A stretch of 64,000 bases of DNA, from the NCBI GenBank assembly GCA_032622095.1, contig CP136065.1, positions 66,519,031 to 66,583,030 of the forward strand. Reading direction: 5' to 3'. The number at the start of each line of letters is the position of its first letter. Positions within the stretch are counted from its first letter, which is position 1. Of this stretch, positions 54,006-64,000 are shown piece by piece. The DNA comes from Siphonodentalium dalli (taxonomy: Eukaryota; Mollusca; Scaphopoda; Gadilida; Siphonodentaliidae). The position numbers and the translations under genes were made by a program. A model generated the notes under the pieces. That model did no database searches. It was given only the letters and a program-made list of their open reading frames with translations, and was not told the DNA's origin.

Positions 54006-57000
54006 GTGAACATGATTCCAAATTTAATGATTAGTCCAGAGTTTTTTTGGGGGGGGGGGGGGGGGGGAGGAGACAGCATCATTGCATGAATGAGCGTTAT
54101 TATAATTTAACAAATAATAATAATAAGCCATAAGGGGTACCATTCGGGTGTTTATCACTTGCACAGTGAAATGATCTGGGTGTCTGAGAGACTGAGTGCC
54201 TAATACTAATAGTCATACTCGTAGATGTACCGGTAGGTTTAAATTTTTCCTGCTGAAATTCACACCTGTAAAATCATTATTTGGCCCTGTAGTTTATTAA
54301 TTTTCGCCATGTCCCAATATGTGAACCTGCCTAATTGTTTGATTATTCAATTTTAAATATGAACTGCTCTAAAATAGAAGTATATACTGCAGTTACTGGG
54401 TACATAGTTATCTTTATATTCACTAGTGTCTATCTGTTTTAACATTTACAAGAAACAACATACTACAGGTAGTATAGTGGATATCTGGTATTTTTATATG
54501 GATGTACCTGTACACCCTGTACCATTATTCTGACTTGTACTGCTATTAACATTTTGGAGCTCTTCCACCAGGTGTAGCAATATTCCGACCTGTACAAGTT
54601 TCTATTAGGCACTATAGTATGGGGCGCCATTCTTCTATTTATTACCTATTTAGTGACATCAATAATTCAATTTTGTGATATCATAAAATGTTGGGGAATT
54701 AGTGATATCATATTTCAGTAAATATGTAATAAATAGAAGAACAGCACCCAGTGAATTAGTGAAATCATATAATCCAATATGTGATATCATAAAATAACTA
54801 GTATTTATTGATATCACAAAATGAATATATGATATCACTAATTTGAATTAGAGATATCATAAAATTAATTTAAGATGTCATAAAATTTAATATATAATAT
54901 GACAAAATTTAAAGCAATTAGTGATATCAATAATTTGATTTTGTGACATCATACTAGTAGATTCGTTTTATGATATCAATAAATATTTATGATATTACTA
55001 AATGCATTTAGACACGAATACAAATTACAGAAATATTGTGTCAAGAATGATGTTCGAAAACATTTCTTTACACAAAGAGTAATCACTACATGGAACAATC
55101 TGCCCACACAAATTGTTGCAGCAGAAAAATTCTTGACACATTCAAAGAACTGTTTGACTACCACAACTGTTTGCCGAGTTATGGATATGATTGGCAGAAT
55201 TAACACAAGTTATCGCTTACACACACATACAGGTACCGGTATATTAACTTGTAACATCTGAACTGCACAATGGGTAGAAGTCATTGCAACTTAATCCCTC
55301 ATATTGATGATGATGATGATGATGATTTAGTGATATCAATATATAGTCTTTTTATCTGAGTTATTGATATATGATATCTAAATTCAAATATATTTTAAAA
55401 CGATATCACAAAATGAATGTAGGATATCATAAAATTGATTATGTGATATCAATAAATGCTCACAATTTTATGATATCATATATTTGATTATGTGATATCA
55501 TATATTCATTTTGTCATATCACAAAATGAATTATTGATATCACAAAATAGGTAATGAATACATGTAGAAGAACTGTGCCCCATATTCTAGAGTAATGATT
55601 TGAATTACTAGTAAGTGCATGTAGATCATGCAATGAATCTCTTCTCTGGCTGACACATGTAGATATCATGTTCCACCAGTACAAAACCTGGGAACTTTTG
55701 AAGTTTTGACAGGGAACCTTATCAAGTAGAAAAAATAATGCTGGGAATATATTTCTTAGTTATTAACTGTTCCTTAATAATGTACATCACTGTAGGTGAT
55801 TTTGCCTGGGTGTTTTGCCACCCACCACAGCATATCTTCCTACAAATATTTGTACAACGGCCCCCAGAGTTGCATTGTTTTAACATGAACAAATTGTAAA
55901 TATGCGATTTGTAATTCTCATCAACCTGTTTTGTAGGTCATGGTCAGACTTCTGGTGTAACAAGACACTCTGAAGATGCCTTCGATCAATCAACAGAATG
56001 CAGAGCTCTCTTCCTGAATGAATTCCTACGAATGCTGAGTATTGAACAGTAAGACTTCACACTCTGCCAATATTATTAATCCTTTCATGAAGGGAGCTGT
56101 GCTAGTGCAGCTTTAAAGATCCTGTGCCAGTGCATTTATATGAGTCTCCCATAGGAAGCCTCGCATATATAAGAGAATGTACTGGATTACCAAGGACCAG
56201 CTTAGAGGGCGATTTGGGAGACATCTTCTCCCTAAAATGCGTCACTTCCTCATATTATTGTCCTAGGCAGAAGTGACTTCTCACTCATATTTTATGAGAG
56301 TATGCATATTTAAAAAGAGCATATTAAAACTGTATTTTGTGTTTGTAATGATGTCCTTACTGATCACAATAGTTTTATAATTGGGCTATTTTATTGTGCA
56401 TCAGTGGGTGGTTCTAATAAGTTCAATGTATAGATGTGTATGGTGTTAAATCAAATTTCATTTATGTATTGTTAATTACTAGTACCTTATATGTCTATTT
56501 ATTACATAATCTGACCTTATTCCATTCATTAAACCCATTCTATAATGATAAAAACGGTCATTGTATAACAGGAAATAGTACCAGGTGTACCCAAATGAAT
56601 TATTGTTGGGCAAATAAGAGCTTTGACTTCTGGCTCATTGTCTGTTTACATTCTGTATGCTAAATCGATGATAGTGACTATTGTTTATTTTGTTTGAACA
56701 AATATTTCATTAAATTTTTGTCACTATATACATCAAAGAGTCTTATTTATCTGGGACTATTTCTTTACGCCGGCAAACAATACATAGTTATGTAAAATGT
56801 CGTCGCAGGCCTTATATCAGCTGCTGTTAGTTTCACATTGCATTTTTGTTGATTTAAGTATGTTAATGAAGGTTTGGGGTCACGTAACAAATAGAAACTC
56901 ATCCCCAGTTTATAGCGAAAAATTCGTCCAGTAAATTAGGTCTGGATCTCACCAGAGGTTTGGTCCAGACCTAATTTACGGACTCATTTTATAAATTTTG

Positions 57001-60000
57001 CTTTAAACTGGCGACTCGTAAATCCTCTATATGCCACTCACGTGATTATGTACACTCCTGTGAAGACAGAGAGATATTATGAATGATTGACACTTGTATA
57101 TTCATCATGTTTTAGAGTTCACCTTATGGTTGGACATAGTGCTGGATGTTATCCAATGGTTGCACTACCATCTATTCTCGACAGAGAATGTACCAAAGCC
57201 ATGGCATTCCTCTCTCCGAGTCCTCATAGAGTCTTCCAGTAAGTATAATATATATATTTGCTGGTTCCTACTAATAAGTTCAGCAGGTGTGGTGGTCCTG
57301 TAGTACCGTACTGTACATGTAGTTGAATGGTATCAAGCCTGAAAACAGTGTCTGATATTTGCAGAATGAGGTCCCCAGGGTGATCCTAGCCCACTATGCG
57401 AGATAGCGTCACTAAATTCACCCTCTGGTGACCTCATTCTGCAAATTCTTCGGTCCAAGAGATCGTTATTGATTGATATAACCTATACATAGTCAGGGGA
57501 ATTTTGTGATATGCACATAATACTAAAATATCACCCACGGAGATATAAACGTATAGCTGTTATGATAACGCGGGAATCTGTAAATGATAGTAATTCGTGT
57601 GCCCGCCGTGATCTCAGAGGAATCCGGTACCTCTCGCTGTTAACAACGGCACCTTCGATGATTATATAAACAAAATAACCAGACCGCAACTGTGTGTGGG
57701 ATTTAAAGTTGCACATGTTGTGCTTTGTAAGTGGACTCCATGGTGTAAGCAAATCATGAGATTCAGGGTTCTCTACAATTTTATTTATACTATTTTTTAT
57801 TTTTGACTGGCTAAAACTGCTCTGACGGCAGACTGTCTGTTCATCATTAGCAGAATAAAAGCTTCCGGTGAGCAAGCAGGGTACCTTGTTTGCGGGCCCA
57901 GGACACTGTGGCATCACCCATTGCTCATTCTGAATATGGGCACCATAAAAAACTAAACTCAGGCTTGGTATGATCATTACTTCAGCAAATGTGTGAAATT
58001 ATCATATCAGTGTGAAATGAGTATGACATGTATTCTATAGACCCAGGATTCACCCCTCTATTTTATACCCCCCGCAACGAATCAGCAATATTCAGCATGT
58101 CCGTCCGTCCATCCGTCGTCTGTGGACACAAATTTGTCCGGAGTTTTTCTCAGTCGTTTTTTGATCGTGTTCCATGAAACTTGGCACAGACATCAACCAA
58201 CATGGGAACCTGTGCACCTGCGATTATGACGTCTGTTGGTCTTTTTTTGGTGGAGTTATCCCCCTTTTTCGACTTGGAAATTTTTCGCAACATGCAAAAT
58301 ATTGTCCGATCTTTTATTCCTACATTTTTAGGTCAATATTTTTAAAACTTTGCACAGATATTTAGTACCATAGGAACCTGTGCACTTGTGATTATAATTA
58401 TAATGTCTGTCTCACTTTTTTTGGTGGAGTTATCCCTTTTTTCAACTTAGAACATTTTTTGCAACATGTATAATTTTGTCCGAGGTTTTATAGTCAGATC
58501 TGTTAAAAATGCCATAAACAGACGAATATTAAAATAGGGACAGATTTTGTTCTTATACCAATCATAAATTTTGTGTAAATAAAGTGTTGTTGTCAAGTTC
58601 ATACACTTTGTTATCCCAAACATTTTACAGAACCTGGCTTTTGTTTACATAACACAACATACGAACTTGACAATAACATACCATTTTAATACTCAATATT
58701 TATGATTGGTATAAGAACAAAATATGTCAGAATATTCTTTCTGTTTATGGCAGTTTTAACGGGTGTGACTATTTTAACAGCATACATTGTACCCACCGCG
58801 AAGGCCGTCCATACCTTAATTAACCCTTTCTATACCAAATTGATTCTCCCAGTCAGTTATCCCTCAGGAAGTGTTCATATAATAAGTTAACTAAACGACC
58901 ATACAGGGATGGATCCAGGGATTTTTTGGGGACAACTGTTTTGGGACCATGATATGCTGAAGGCATATCCCGAGGGCCGTAGGCCCGAGTTGGGGGTAGG
59001 TACACATACACATTAAAGATGCCGCATAAGAAAATGCACTGGCTTACAAGGTCAAGATAACGGCCAATGTATTATCTTATATATGCGAGGCTCCTTAGAT
59101 GGGAGACTCTCATTTATATAAGAGAATGCATTGGCACAGGATTTTTGCAAAATTTCAAGAAGCCCCAGTCATGAAAGGGTTAAAATATTTCTCACTGGAC
59201 ACTTGGTTAAGCAAATAAAGGCTCTATATCAACTGTATATTGATGATTTGCATTGCATGTTGTTGAATTATAATAGAAGATTTTCTTCAAAATATAGAAA
59301 ATTCAGCTTTAATAAAACTATCCACTTGCAATTTGGGGACATTTAGGCCACCAGAGTTTGGGCGCCCAAACCTGTAACAGGTATCAAAAGAGCCCTGGAT
59401 CCTTCCCTGCGACCATAGGTTGTTTGTTGAACTTATTATCTGAAAATTTCCCTCCAATAAATAGTAGTTATTCCTTAGGAAGTGTTCATATTATACAGTT
59501 ATCGCCCGCGATTGAGTGAGACACAGGGATTTGTCGCCCGCTCGAGACCTGGAATGTCACCCGAGGGCCGCTAGGCCCGAGGGTGACATTCCAGGTTGAG
59601 AGCGGCGACAAATCCCTGTGTCTCACGAAAACAAGGGTGATAACTGTTTTGTTATCTGACAAAGGAGTACACACGAACCTCCTTAATAGCAGGCCTAAGT
59701 GCATGCGTATATTCTTTAATCCAGTTCGAAGAGTTAATTTTATGTTGGAATCCTCGCTTTTCAGAAAATAAAACATTCACATTTTGGATCAATTAACACA
59801 CCATCAGTTGCGCAGCTATTCTCCAGTCAGTTTGCTGGTCGCATGGTGGGAATCGGTTCATGGAAAGAGGAGTAAAGCAATTTCGAAGTTGAGTAGCCAT
59901 GAAGTCTGAGGAATGTATTGCCGAAAAGAAATAGTCAATTGATAAACAGTAAAGAGTGGCTATTTGATCTTTAGAGCTTATACATAAACGTATTTGTAAC

Positions 60001-63000
60001 GTATGCATATCGTATGTGCAATTGTCTGCAGCACATACCAACTGCATAATAAGGTTTATCTATTTGTCCTACGGTATTTATTATTGATATAAAAAGGTCC
60101 AATAGGAACATTACACCTTATAACGGATTTGTGTCCGTGATAACACCATTTATTCATAGCGAGAGGGTTAAATTGTTTCAGACAGATAGAGCCATATCAT
60201 ATGATGACGTTCCTGATTGGTTATTTGTTTCAGACAGATAAACCCCCATATCATATGATGACGTTCCTGATTGGATATATGTTTCAGACTGATAAACCCA
60301 TATCATATGATGACGTTCCTGATTGGATATATGTTTCAGACTGATAAACCCATATCATATGATGACGTTCCTGATTGGATATATGTTTCAGACTGATAAA
60401 CCCATATCATATGATGACGTTCCTGATTGGATATATGTTTCAGACTGATAAACCCATATCATATGATGACGTTCCTGATTGGATATATGTTTCAGACTGA
60501 TAAACCCATATCATATGATGATGTTCCTGATTGGATATATGTTTCAGACTGATAAACCCATATCATATGATGACGTTCCTGATTGGTTATTTGTTTCAGA
60601 CATATAGACCCGTATTGTATGATGACGTTCCTGATTGGATATTTGTTTCAGACAGATAAACCCATATTATATGATGACGTTCCTGATTGGATATTTGTTT
60701 CAGACAGATAGACCCGTATTGTATGATGACGTTCCTGATTGGTTATTTGTTTTAGACAGATAGAGCCGTATCATATGATGAAGTTCCTGAGTGGTTGGTG
60801 GGACCGGCCCTTCTGGAGGATGACTATTCGACTCATTGTCTTCTGTGCCAAAATTAGTGGCATATATAAAGCCCTCAGTAGCACGAGCATCAAGCAGTGC
60901 GTTGAACTGATTCGAATCTCAGCTAACTTTCAGTTTGACGAGGTGAGTCGAGTTTACTTGGTTACTAATTATGCCTCTGGTTAGTTGTCCCTGTATCTCC
61001 GTCATCTTAAATGGATGTGAATAATCTTTTGCATATTAACAATGAAAAGGGTATCTACATGCAGCAGGTTTTGTTCATTCATCACAGGCCAGATTAAGAC
61101 ATCTTTCAAAATTAAGCCACATCAGAAAATGAATAAACCTTAGCGGAAAGCCATCTTTGCAAGGGGGATATTCTGTGTGGTGCACTTGTTAGTTTCACAA
61201 TGAAACTATGCCATCCCATAGAGAAACCACTGGCTCGTAGTAACTTGCAGTATTAACCCTTTGTTCACTGAACACTCATTAATGAGTAGTAATCCCTTAG
61301 GAAATGTTCAGATAATAAGTTCAACAAACGACTATACATGTAGGCCATTTGTTGAATTTATTATCTGAACATTTATCCTTCTGCATTTTTATTATATGTC
61401 ATCGGCTTATTTTTCCTGAATGCCCCTCCAGATGAATAATAGACCATTCCAATTGTATACATTTATAACTGAATGGGAGAATCCATTTGGTATAGAAAGG
61501 GTTAAAGCAAGTGACAAACTGCCCGTAATAATTTTTTTTATCATTGTATCTTTTCACTAGGTTTGTATGAGTCATTCTTTATCAAAAATTTCATTATGGG
61601 TAAGTTGTGATGTGCTTTGTTCAAAGTTGATGTATATGTTTAAAGATATGGCAAGTATTGGTGCTGGGGATTGCTGTTAAAATACTCACATCCGTTAAAA
61701 CTGCCATAAACAGAAACAGAAAGAATATCATATTATAGAACAAAAATTTATTATACCAATTATAAATATCGCGTAAATTCATGTTATTGTCATGTTAGTA
61801 CTCTGTGTTATGTAAATAAACTTCATGTTATGTAAACAAATAGTATGGAAAGAGTATGTGATAAGCAAAACACGCAACATTGGGGAGACCCCACTAAGGA
61901 AACTTCGGTTAGAAATGCCACCAAGTTGCTTTAACGTTATAGTGCTTGCTAGTTCACACCTCTCAAGATTTCGGTGTTGAATGGGTCACGTAAATCACTC
62001 CTTATAGCTCACTCTTTATATGCTGCATATAAACACAAAGTGGATTATATCACATACTATCATTATACTATACTATTAGTATTTTTTGAGGAAATTTTCA
62101 TCATTTGGTAACTATTATTTCAAAATTGTAACCAATAACAAAGGCCATCCGTGCCTTTCATGTGTTTTGCATGGAAGCCTCAGTATGTGTTAGACCTAAA
62201 TAGGTATATAGGTTCATGTCTATTTACATGATCCTTGCCCTTAAAATCATACTGGGGTCATTCTATATGACTTGCACATTACAATATTAACATAAAATAA
62301 TCTACAAATAAGTTATCAATTTTTATTTAAAGATGGATTTTCTCTTCATATAACAAATTTTAAATAGTTTTGTGAGTATAAAATAATAAAAATGAATGAA
62401 GACCCCTTTCGGGAAATGCTTCTATCAATTAATATGGAATTTATTTCAAATTTTCTGATAAAGCAATGATTAAAAGGGACATATATTGTTACACTTTTTA
62501 TTACAGACCATTCAGATAGCGATAGAGATTGTTAGAGCGCTCAACTGTCAAATGTCCAAGATTGATTGTTTGTATCGTTTTATTCCATAGTTATATGTGA
62601 TAATGAGTATAATTAACATTTATTTGTGACAAAATTACACAGAAAATTTCTGGTCTCTGTTAACAGTAACCACTATTGGTCATTAGCTAAACGAACACCC
62701 CATGTTTATACCAGAAAATATGTTTGAAATATAAACATAATTAATCATTAGAAGCATTTCTGTAGAGAGGTCTTCGATTCATATCCAACATTTTATACCC
62801 TGGAAACTATATAAGACATGTTTACAAAGAGATAGACCATCTTTAACTGTATATACTTTTCTTTGTTCTACAGATTCCAGGTCATCTGATGGCTGTTGAT
62901 TCAATGAAAACACCCAGGGTGATGTTTTATGGATTGAATGACCCATTTATTTCAAAAAACCATGGGATGATCGAGGAATATTCAAAATATTTGGGATTAG

Positions 63001-63131
63001 ATGAAGGCCATTTCACAACGTATGATGAAAAAAAGACTGAACAAGGAGGTAAAAAATTCCTAACTACTGAACATGTTCAATTAATTTTTACATCTCTACA
63101 TACAATCCAGTATGACAAAAATTATCTTTGA
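53426..63131 (+). CDS. Alpha/beta hydrolase, spliced, complete (5 exons plus possible 24-bp exon)
   Basis: Joining 53426-54005, 55937-56048, 57116-57238, 60756-60942 and 62874-63131 gives 419 codons with consistent phases (1, 2, 2, 0) and GT-AG introns. The protein has a basic, Ser/Thr-rich N-terminus of about 110 residues that might be a mitochondrial presequence. The fold then starts: oxyanion-type GLHGTD (His164-Gly165), the SFPGHGQTSG loop (191-200), the nucleophile elbow VGHSAG (Ser239), the acid strand FYGLNDPFI (Asp357) and the catalytic His in DEGHF (His380). All three triad residues are present, so it is probably an active serine hydrolase. The order and the 'RHSE...ECR...FL' segment resemble the DUF1057 (PF06342) hydrolases known from nematodes. 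Substrate and location are unknown. Confidence 0.88.
54640..55560. repeat. GATATC-rich degenerate satellite in hydrolase intron 1
   Basis: The sequence consists of GTGATATCA(T/A)(A/T)AAAT-type units spaced 20-45 bp, many in both orientations because GATATC is palindromic. It is interrupted by a LINE tail at 55001-55326. A G14-type run lies just upstream at 54046. It is low-complexity with no coding content. Confidence 0.75.
55001..55326 (+). mobile_element. LINE RT tail fragment in hydrolase intron 1
   Basis: It translates as KNDVRKHFFTQRVITTWNNL followed by PTQIV, the same LINE C-terminal tail as at 3661-3940. A stop, a short 3' UTR and a (GAT)n tail ending at about 55326 follow. It is 5'-truncated and flanked by the GATATC satellite. 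Confidence 0.82.
55937..56048 (+). CDS. Hydrolase exon 2 (to residue 230)
   Basis: The exon is 112 bases, with acceptor TGTTTTGTAG and donor CA|GTAAGA. It encodes HGQTSGVTRHSEDAFDQSTE then CRALFLNEFLRMLSIE. It completes the Gly codon split after exon 1 and ends with two bases of a Gln codon. This exon supplies the PGHGQT loop after strand beta-4. Confidence 0.9.
56091..56190 (+). mobile_element. Partial TTAA-type MITE in hydrolase intron 2
   Basis: It begins TTAATCCTTTCATGAAGGGA and contains ATATATAAGAGAATGTACTGG, as in the 987-1241 element. The right end is missing. Confidence 0.6.
57116..57238 (+). CDS. Hydrolase exon 3 with the nucleophile elbow
   Basis: The exon is 123 bases, with acceptor CATGTTTTAG and donor CA|GTAAGTAT. 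It encodes VHLMVGHSAGCYPMVALPSI then LDRECTKAMAFLSPSPHRVF. GHSAG is the canonical Gly-x-Ser-x-Gly elbow with Ser239. In other frames it looks unremarkable, so the splice phases are important. Confidence 0.93.
57361..57442. repeat. GCAGAATGAGGTCCCC hairpin in hydrolase intron 3
   Basis: GCAGAATGAGGTCCCCAGGG pairs with ACCCTCTGGTGACCTCATTC plus TGC. It is a solitary copy of the dispersed fold-back family. Confidence 0.75.
58050..58480 (+). repeat. Two-unit mollusc-type repeat with TCCGTCCGTCCATCCGTCG
   Basis: Two units of about 190 bp share ACTT(G/T)GCACAGA, GGAACCTGTGCAC, ATGTCTGT and TTTTTTTGGTGGAGTTATCC. The left end has the TCCG run. A reverse, more decayed unit lies at 1650-2030. Confidence 0.7.
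58502..58760. mobile_element. 259-bp inverted-repeat element
   Basis: GTTAAAAATGCCATAAACAG and GAATATT at the left pair with AGAATATTCTTTCTG and TTTATGGCAGTTTTAAC at the right. Inner blocks (TTGTTCTTATACCAATCATA / TATGATTGGTATAAGAACAA) also pair. A one-ended relative starts at 61677 (GTTAAAACTGCCATAAACAG). Confidence 0.8.
59496..59645. mobile_element. GC-rich 150-bp fold-back
   Basis: CAGTTATCGCCC, GTGAGACACAGGGATTTGTC and ACCTGGAATGTCACCC are answered by GGGTGACATTCCAGGT, GACAAATCCCTGTGTCTCAC and GGGTGATAACTG. The loop is GAGGGCCGCTAGGCCCGAG, itself partly palindromic. It is much more GC-rich than its surroundings. Confidence 0.82.
60173..60790 (+). repeat. 52-bp tandem array whose last unit is the acceptor and start of hydrolase exon 4
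   Basis: Twelve units occur at 52-bp spacing (54 for the first), measured at TAT(C/T)(A/G)TATGATGA: 60195, 60249, 60301, 60353, 60405, 60457, 60509, 60561, 60613, 60665, 60717 and 60769. The consensus unit is TGTTTCAGACTGATAAACCC, then ATATCATATGATGACG, then TTCCTGATTGGATA. The last unit is TTTTAGACAGATAGAGCCG, TATCATATGATGAAG and TTCCTGAGTGGTTGG, that is the real 3' splice site and first codons of exon 4. Each upstream unit has its own TTTCAG. Confidence 0.92.
60756..60942 (+). CDS. Hydrolase exon 4
   Basis: The exon is 187 bases: one base completes Gln272, then 62 codons in phase 0. The acceptor is TTGTTTTAG (60747-60755) and the donor GAG|GTGAGT. It encodes QIEPYHMMKFLSGWWDRPFW, then RMTIRLIVFCAKISGIY and a helical stretch ending NFQFDE. 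It corresponds to the cap/lid region between the elbow and the acid strand. It sits at the right end of the 52-bp array. Using the nearest upstream unit's TTTCAG instead would reach a TAG at the true acceptor. Confidence 0.88.
61257..61501. mobile_element. TTAA-target MITE (CCCTTTGTTCACTG type) in hydrolase intron 4
   Basis: A 245-bp element is flanked by TTAA (61253-61256 and 61502-61505). It has CCCTTT at the left and AAAGGG at the right. It contains an internal hairpin (TTCAGATAATAAGTTCAACA pairing with TGTTGAATTTATTATCTGAA). The hairpin motif recurs near 4770, 8910 and 59420, and the right half recurs at 16400-16515. Confidence 0.75.
62507..62530 (+). CDS. Possible 24-bp hydrolase micro-exon (uncertain)
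   Basis: A good acceptor (TTACACTTTTTATTACAG) is followed by ACC ATT CAG ATA GCG ATA GAG ATT, encoding TIQIAIEI, then GTTAGA as a weak donor. Inclusion keeps the frame between exon 4 (phase 0) and exon 6 (phase 0), adding eight residues. If no donor is used, the frame runs on for 19 codons to a TAG at 62590, giving a protein without the acid and His. Without a transcript it cannot be decided. Confidence 0.4.
62531..62873. other. Last hydrolase intron
   Basis: Ordinary AT-rich intron sequence with no shared repeat seen. It ends in the acceptor TTTGTTCTACAG. Confidence 0.6.
62874..63131 (+). CDS. Hydrolase terminal exon with catalytic Asp and His
   Basis: The exon encodes IPGHLMAVDSMKTPRVMFYG, LNDPFISKNHGMIEEYSKYL and GLDEGHFTTYDEKK, and ends DKNYL-stop. 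It is in phase 0 from acceptor CTACAG. The strand RVMFYGLND carries the acid and GHF the histidine, at the spacing normal for the fold. No AATAAA was found soon after the stop; a fold-back lies at 63198-63333. Confidence 0.92.
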   Translation: MPGHLMAVDSMKTPRVMFYGLNDPFISKNHGMIEEYSKYLGLDEGHFTTYDEKKTEQGGKKFLTTEHVQLIFTSLHTIQYDKNYL

Positions 63132-63197
63132 AAAGCTGATGATTATCTTATCAGATTTACAGTAATGCTCTAAATAATCAACTCCTTAACCACAGCA

Positions 63198-63333
63198 GAA
63201 TTATGGGTAACTTTTCAGGTTTTAGTCGGAAATATAGCTTGTTGCCATTCATCGGTAAGCACTCAGTGAAAGCTTTCCGATGAATGGCAACAAGCCATAT
63301 TTCCGACTAAATCCTAATAGTTACCCATAATTC
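63198..63333. mobile_element. 136-bp fold-back in the probable hydrolase 3' UTR
   Basis: GAATTATGGGTAACTTTTCA, GTCGGAAATATAGCTTGTTG and CCATTCATCGG pair with CCGATGAATGG, CAACAAGCCATATTTCCGAC and GTTACCCATAATTC. The loop is about 21 bases. It starts 66 bases after the stop codon. Confidence 0.85.
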
Positions 63334-63338
63334 ATCAG

Positions 63339-63490
63339 TAGATGAGGTCACCAAAGGGTGAATTTAGTTATGCTAGCCTGCTGTGCGGGACAGTGTCACT
63401 AAATTCACCCTCTGGGGACCTCATTCTGCCAATGAGAGACACACTATTTCAAGCCTCTTGGGACCTCATTCTGCAAATGACAGACACACT
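63339..63490. repeat. GCAGAATGAGGTCCCC hairpin downstream of the hydrolase
   Basis: GATGAGGTCACCAAAGGGTG pairs with CACCCTCTGGGGACCTCATT. The family end AATGACAGACACACT follows, with a short duplication of GGACCTCATTCTGC at 63450-63476. Confidence 0.75.
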
Positions 63491-64000
63491 TTAAGTTCAA
63501 AGCTTGTTTACGAATATTTGGGTTTGAAAAATTGGCCAATTATTATTTTTTTGGCTAAAAAATATCTGCCTGATGGTTAGGTATGCTACTCAAAGTCTCA
63601 AACCGAAGCGACCTCTAAATAAGAAGCTCAAATGGCCGCTGTATTCTGATTTCACGCTATATTCCCTGAGAAATGAACTATTTTGTTTATCTGGCCTGAT
63701 GTTCAGTTAGACAAACCAGCTAATGATTTAAATTGTTATATGCCAATTATGGCAATGTGGATGTCGGATCTAATAACATAAAAAGGGTACATAGTGCCAC
63801 TCCAGCCACCGGACTGGCAGGTAACAAACAGTATGAGGAGTCGACTGACAAACAATGTCGACTGAACTTTCGGCTATCTTCAAGTCAACAAAGGAAGACT
63901 GAATTGTAAAACGACTGATTATTCTGTCACACATATAATTTATGATATGAGTTTAAAATAGGTGATTAGGTGTATGTATATCGTGATATAGGAAGGTACT
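63491..64000. other. Unassigned sequence at the right edge
   Basis: No coding match, RNA gene or shared repeat was recognised. Confidence 0.45.

Noticed and set aside
60173-60755. CRISPR-like regular repeat array
   Set aside because: There are no unique spacers; the 52-bp units abut directly, and the setting is an animal intron.

Overview
This is a gene-poor, AT-rich window from an animal nuclear genome with spliced genes and GT-AG introns. The repeats (degenerate 'AAGATGGC(T/C)GC' tandem units, CGGA/TCCG-rich ends, elements ending in TAGCTCAACTTA or AGGTGAGCTA) look like those of molluscs, most likely a bivalve. That taxon is an inference from repeat style, not a match to a species.

Only two protein-coding genes can be supported. 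(1) On the minus strand, 17713 down to 392, seven consecutive coding exons encode the first 272 residues of the cohesin regulator PDS5. The rest of the gene lies beyond the left edge. (2) On the plus strand, 53426-63131, five exons, and perhaps a sixth of 24 bp, encode a complete alpha/beta hydrolase of 419 (or 427) residues. Its Ser-Asp-His triad is readable and its phases agree at every junction. The two genes diverge from start codons about 35.7 kb apart.

Almost everything else is transposable element (TE) or repeat sequence. Regions: 1-17.7 kb, PDS5 introns with palindromic TTAA MITEs, Harbinger-like GGCC elements with nested insertions (5.26-10.01 kb), a 2.2-kb tandem array with a 482-bp higher-order duplication (13.4-15.6 kb) and a tRNA-derived SINE. 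17.8-18.4 kb, a palindromic CTTAAG array just upstream of PDS5. 18.4-21.9 kb, TE relics including a pogo-like element. 21.9-41.3 kb, what looks like one Harbinger-like element grown to 19.4 kb by stacked insertions: hAT, Harbinger, LTR, LINE and TA-target elements up to five levels deep, most boundaries dated by target duplications and several by empty sites within this window. 41.3-53.4 kb, fold-back elements, a second CTTAAG array split by a TTAA element, a (TAATCG) element, LINE remnants and low-complexity repeats. 53.4-63.1 kb, the hydrolase gene, whose introns carry a GATATC-rich satellite, a LINE tail, hairpins and a 52-bp tandem array that was amplified from the splice acceptor and start of exon 4. 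63.1-64 kb, two fold-backs and unassigned sequence.

No new enzymatic system was found. The most unusual signals are the exon-seeded splice-acceptor satellite, the datable nest at 21.9-41.3 kb, and the two CTTAAG palindrome arrays.
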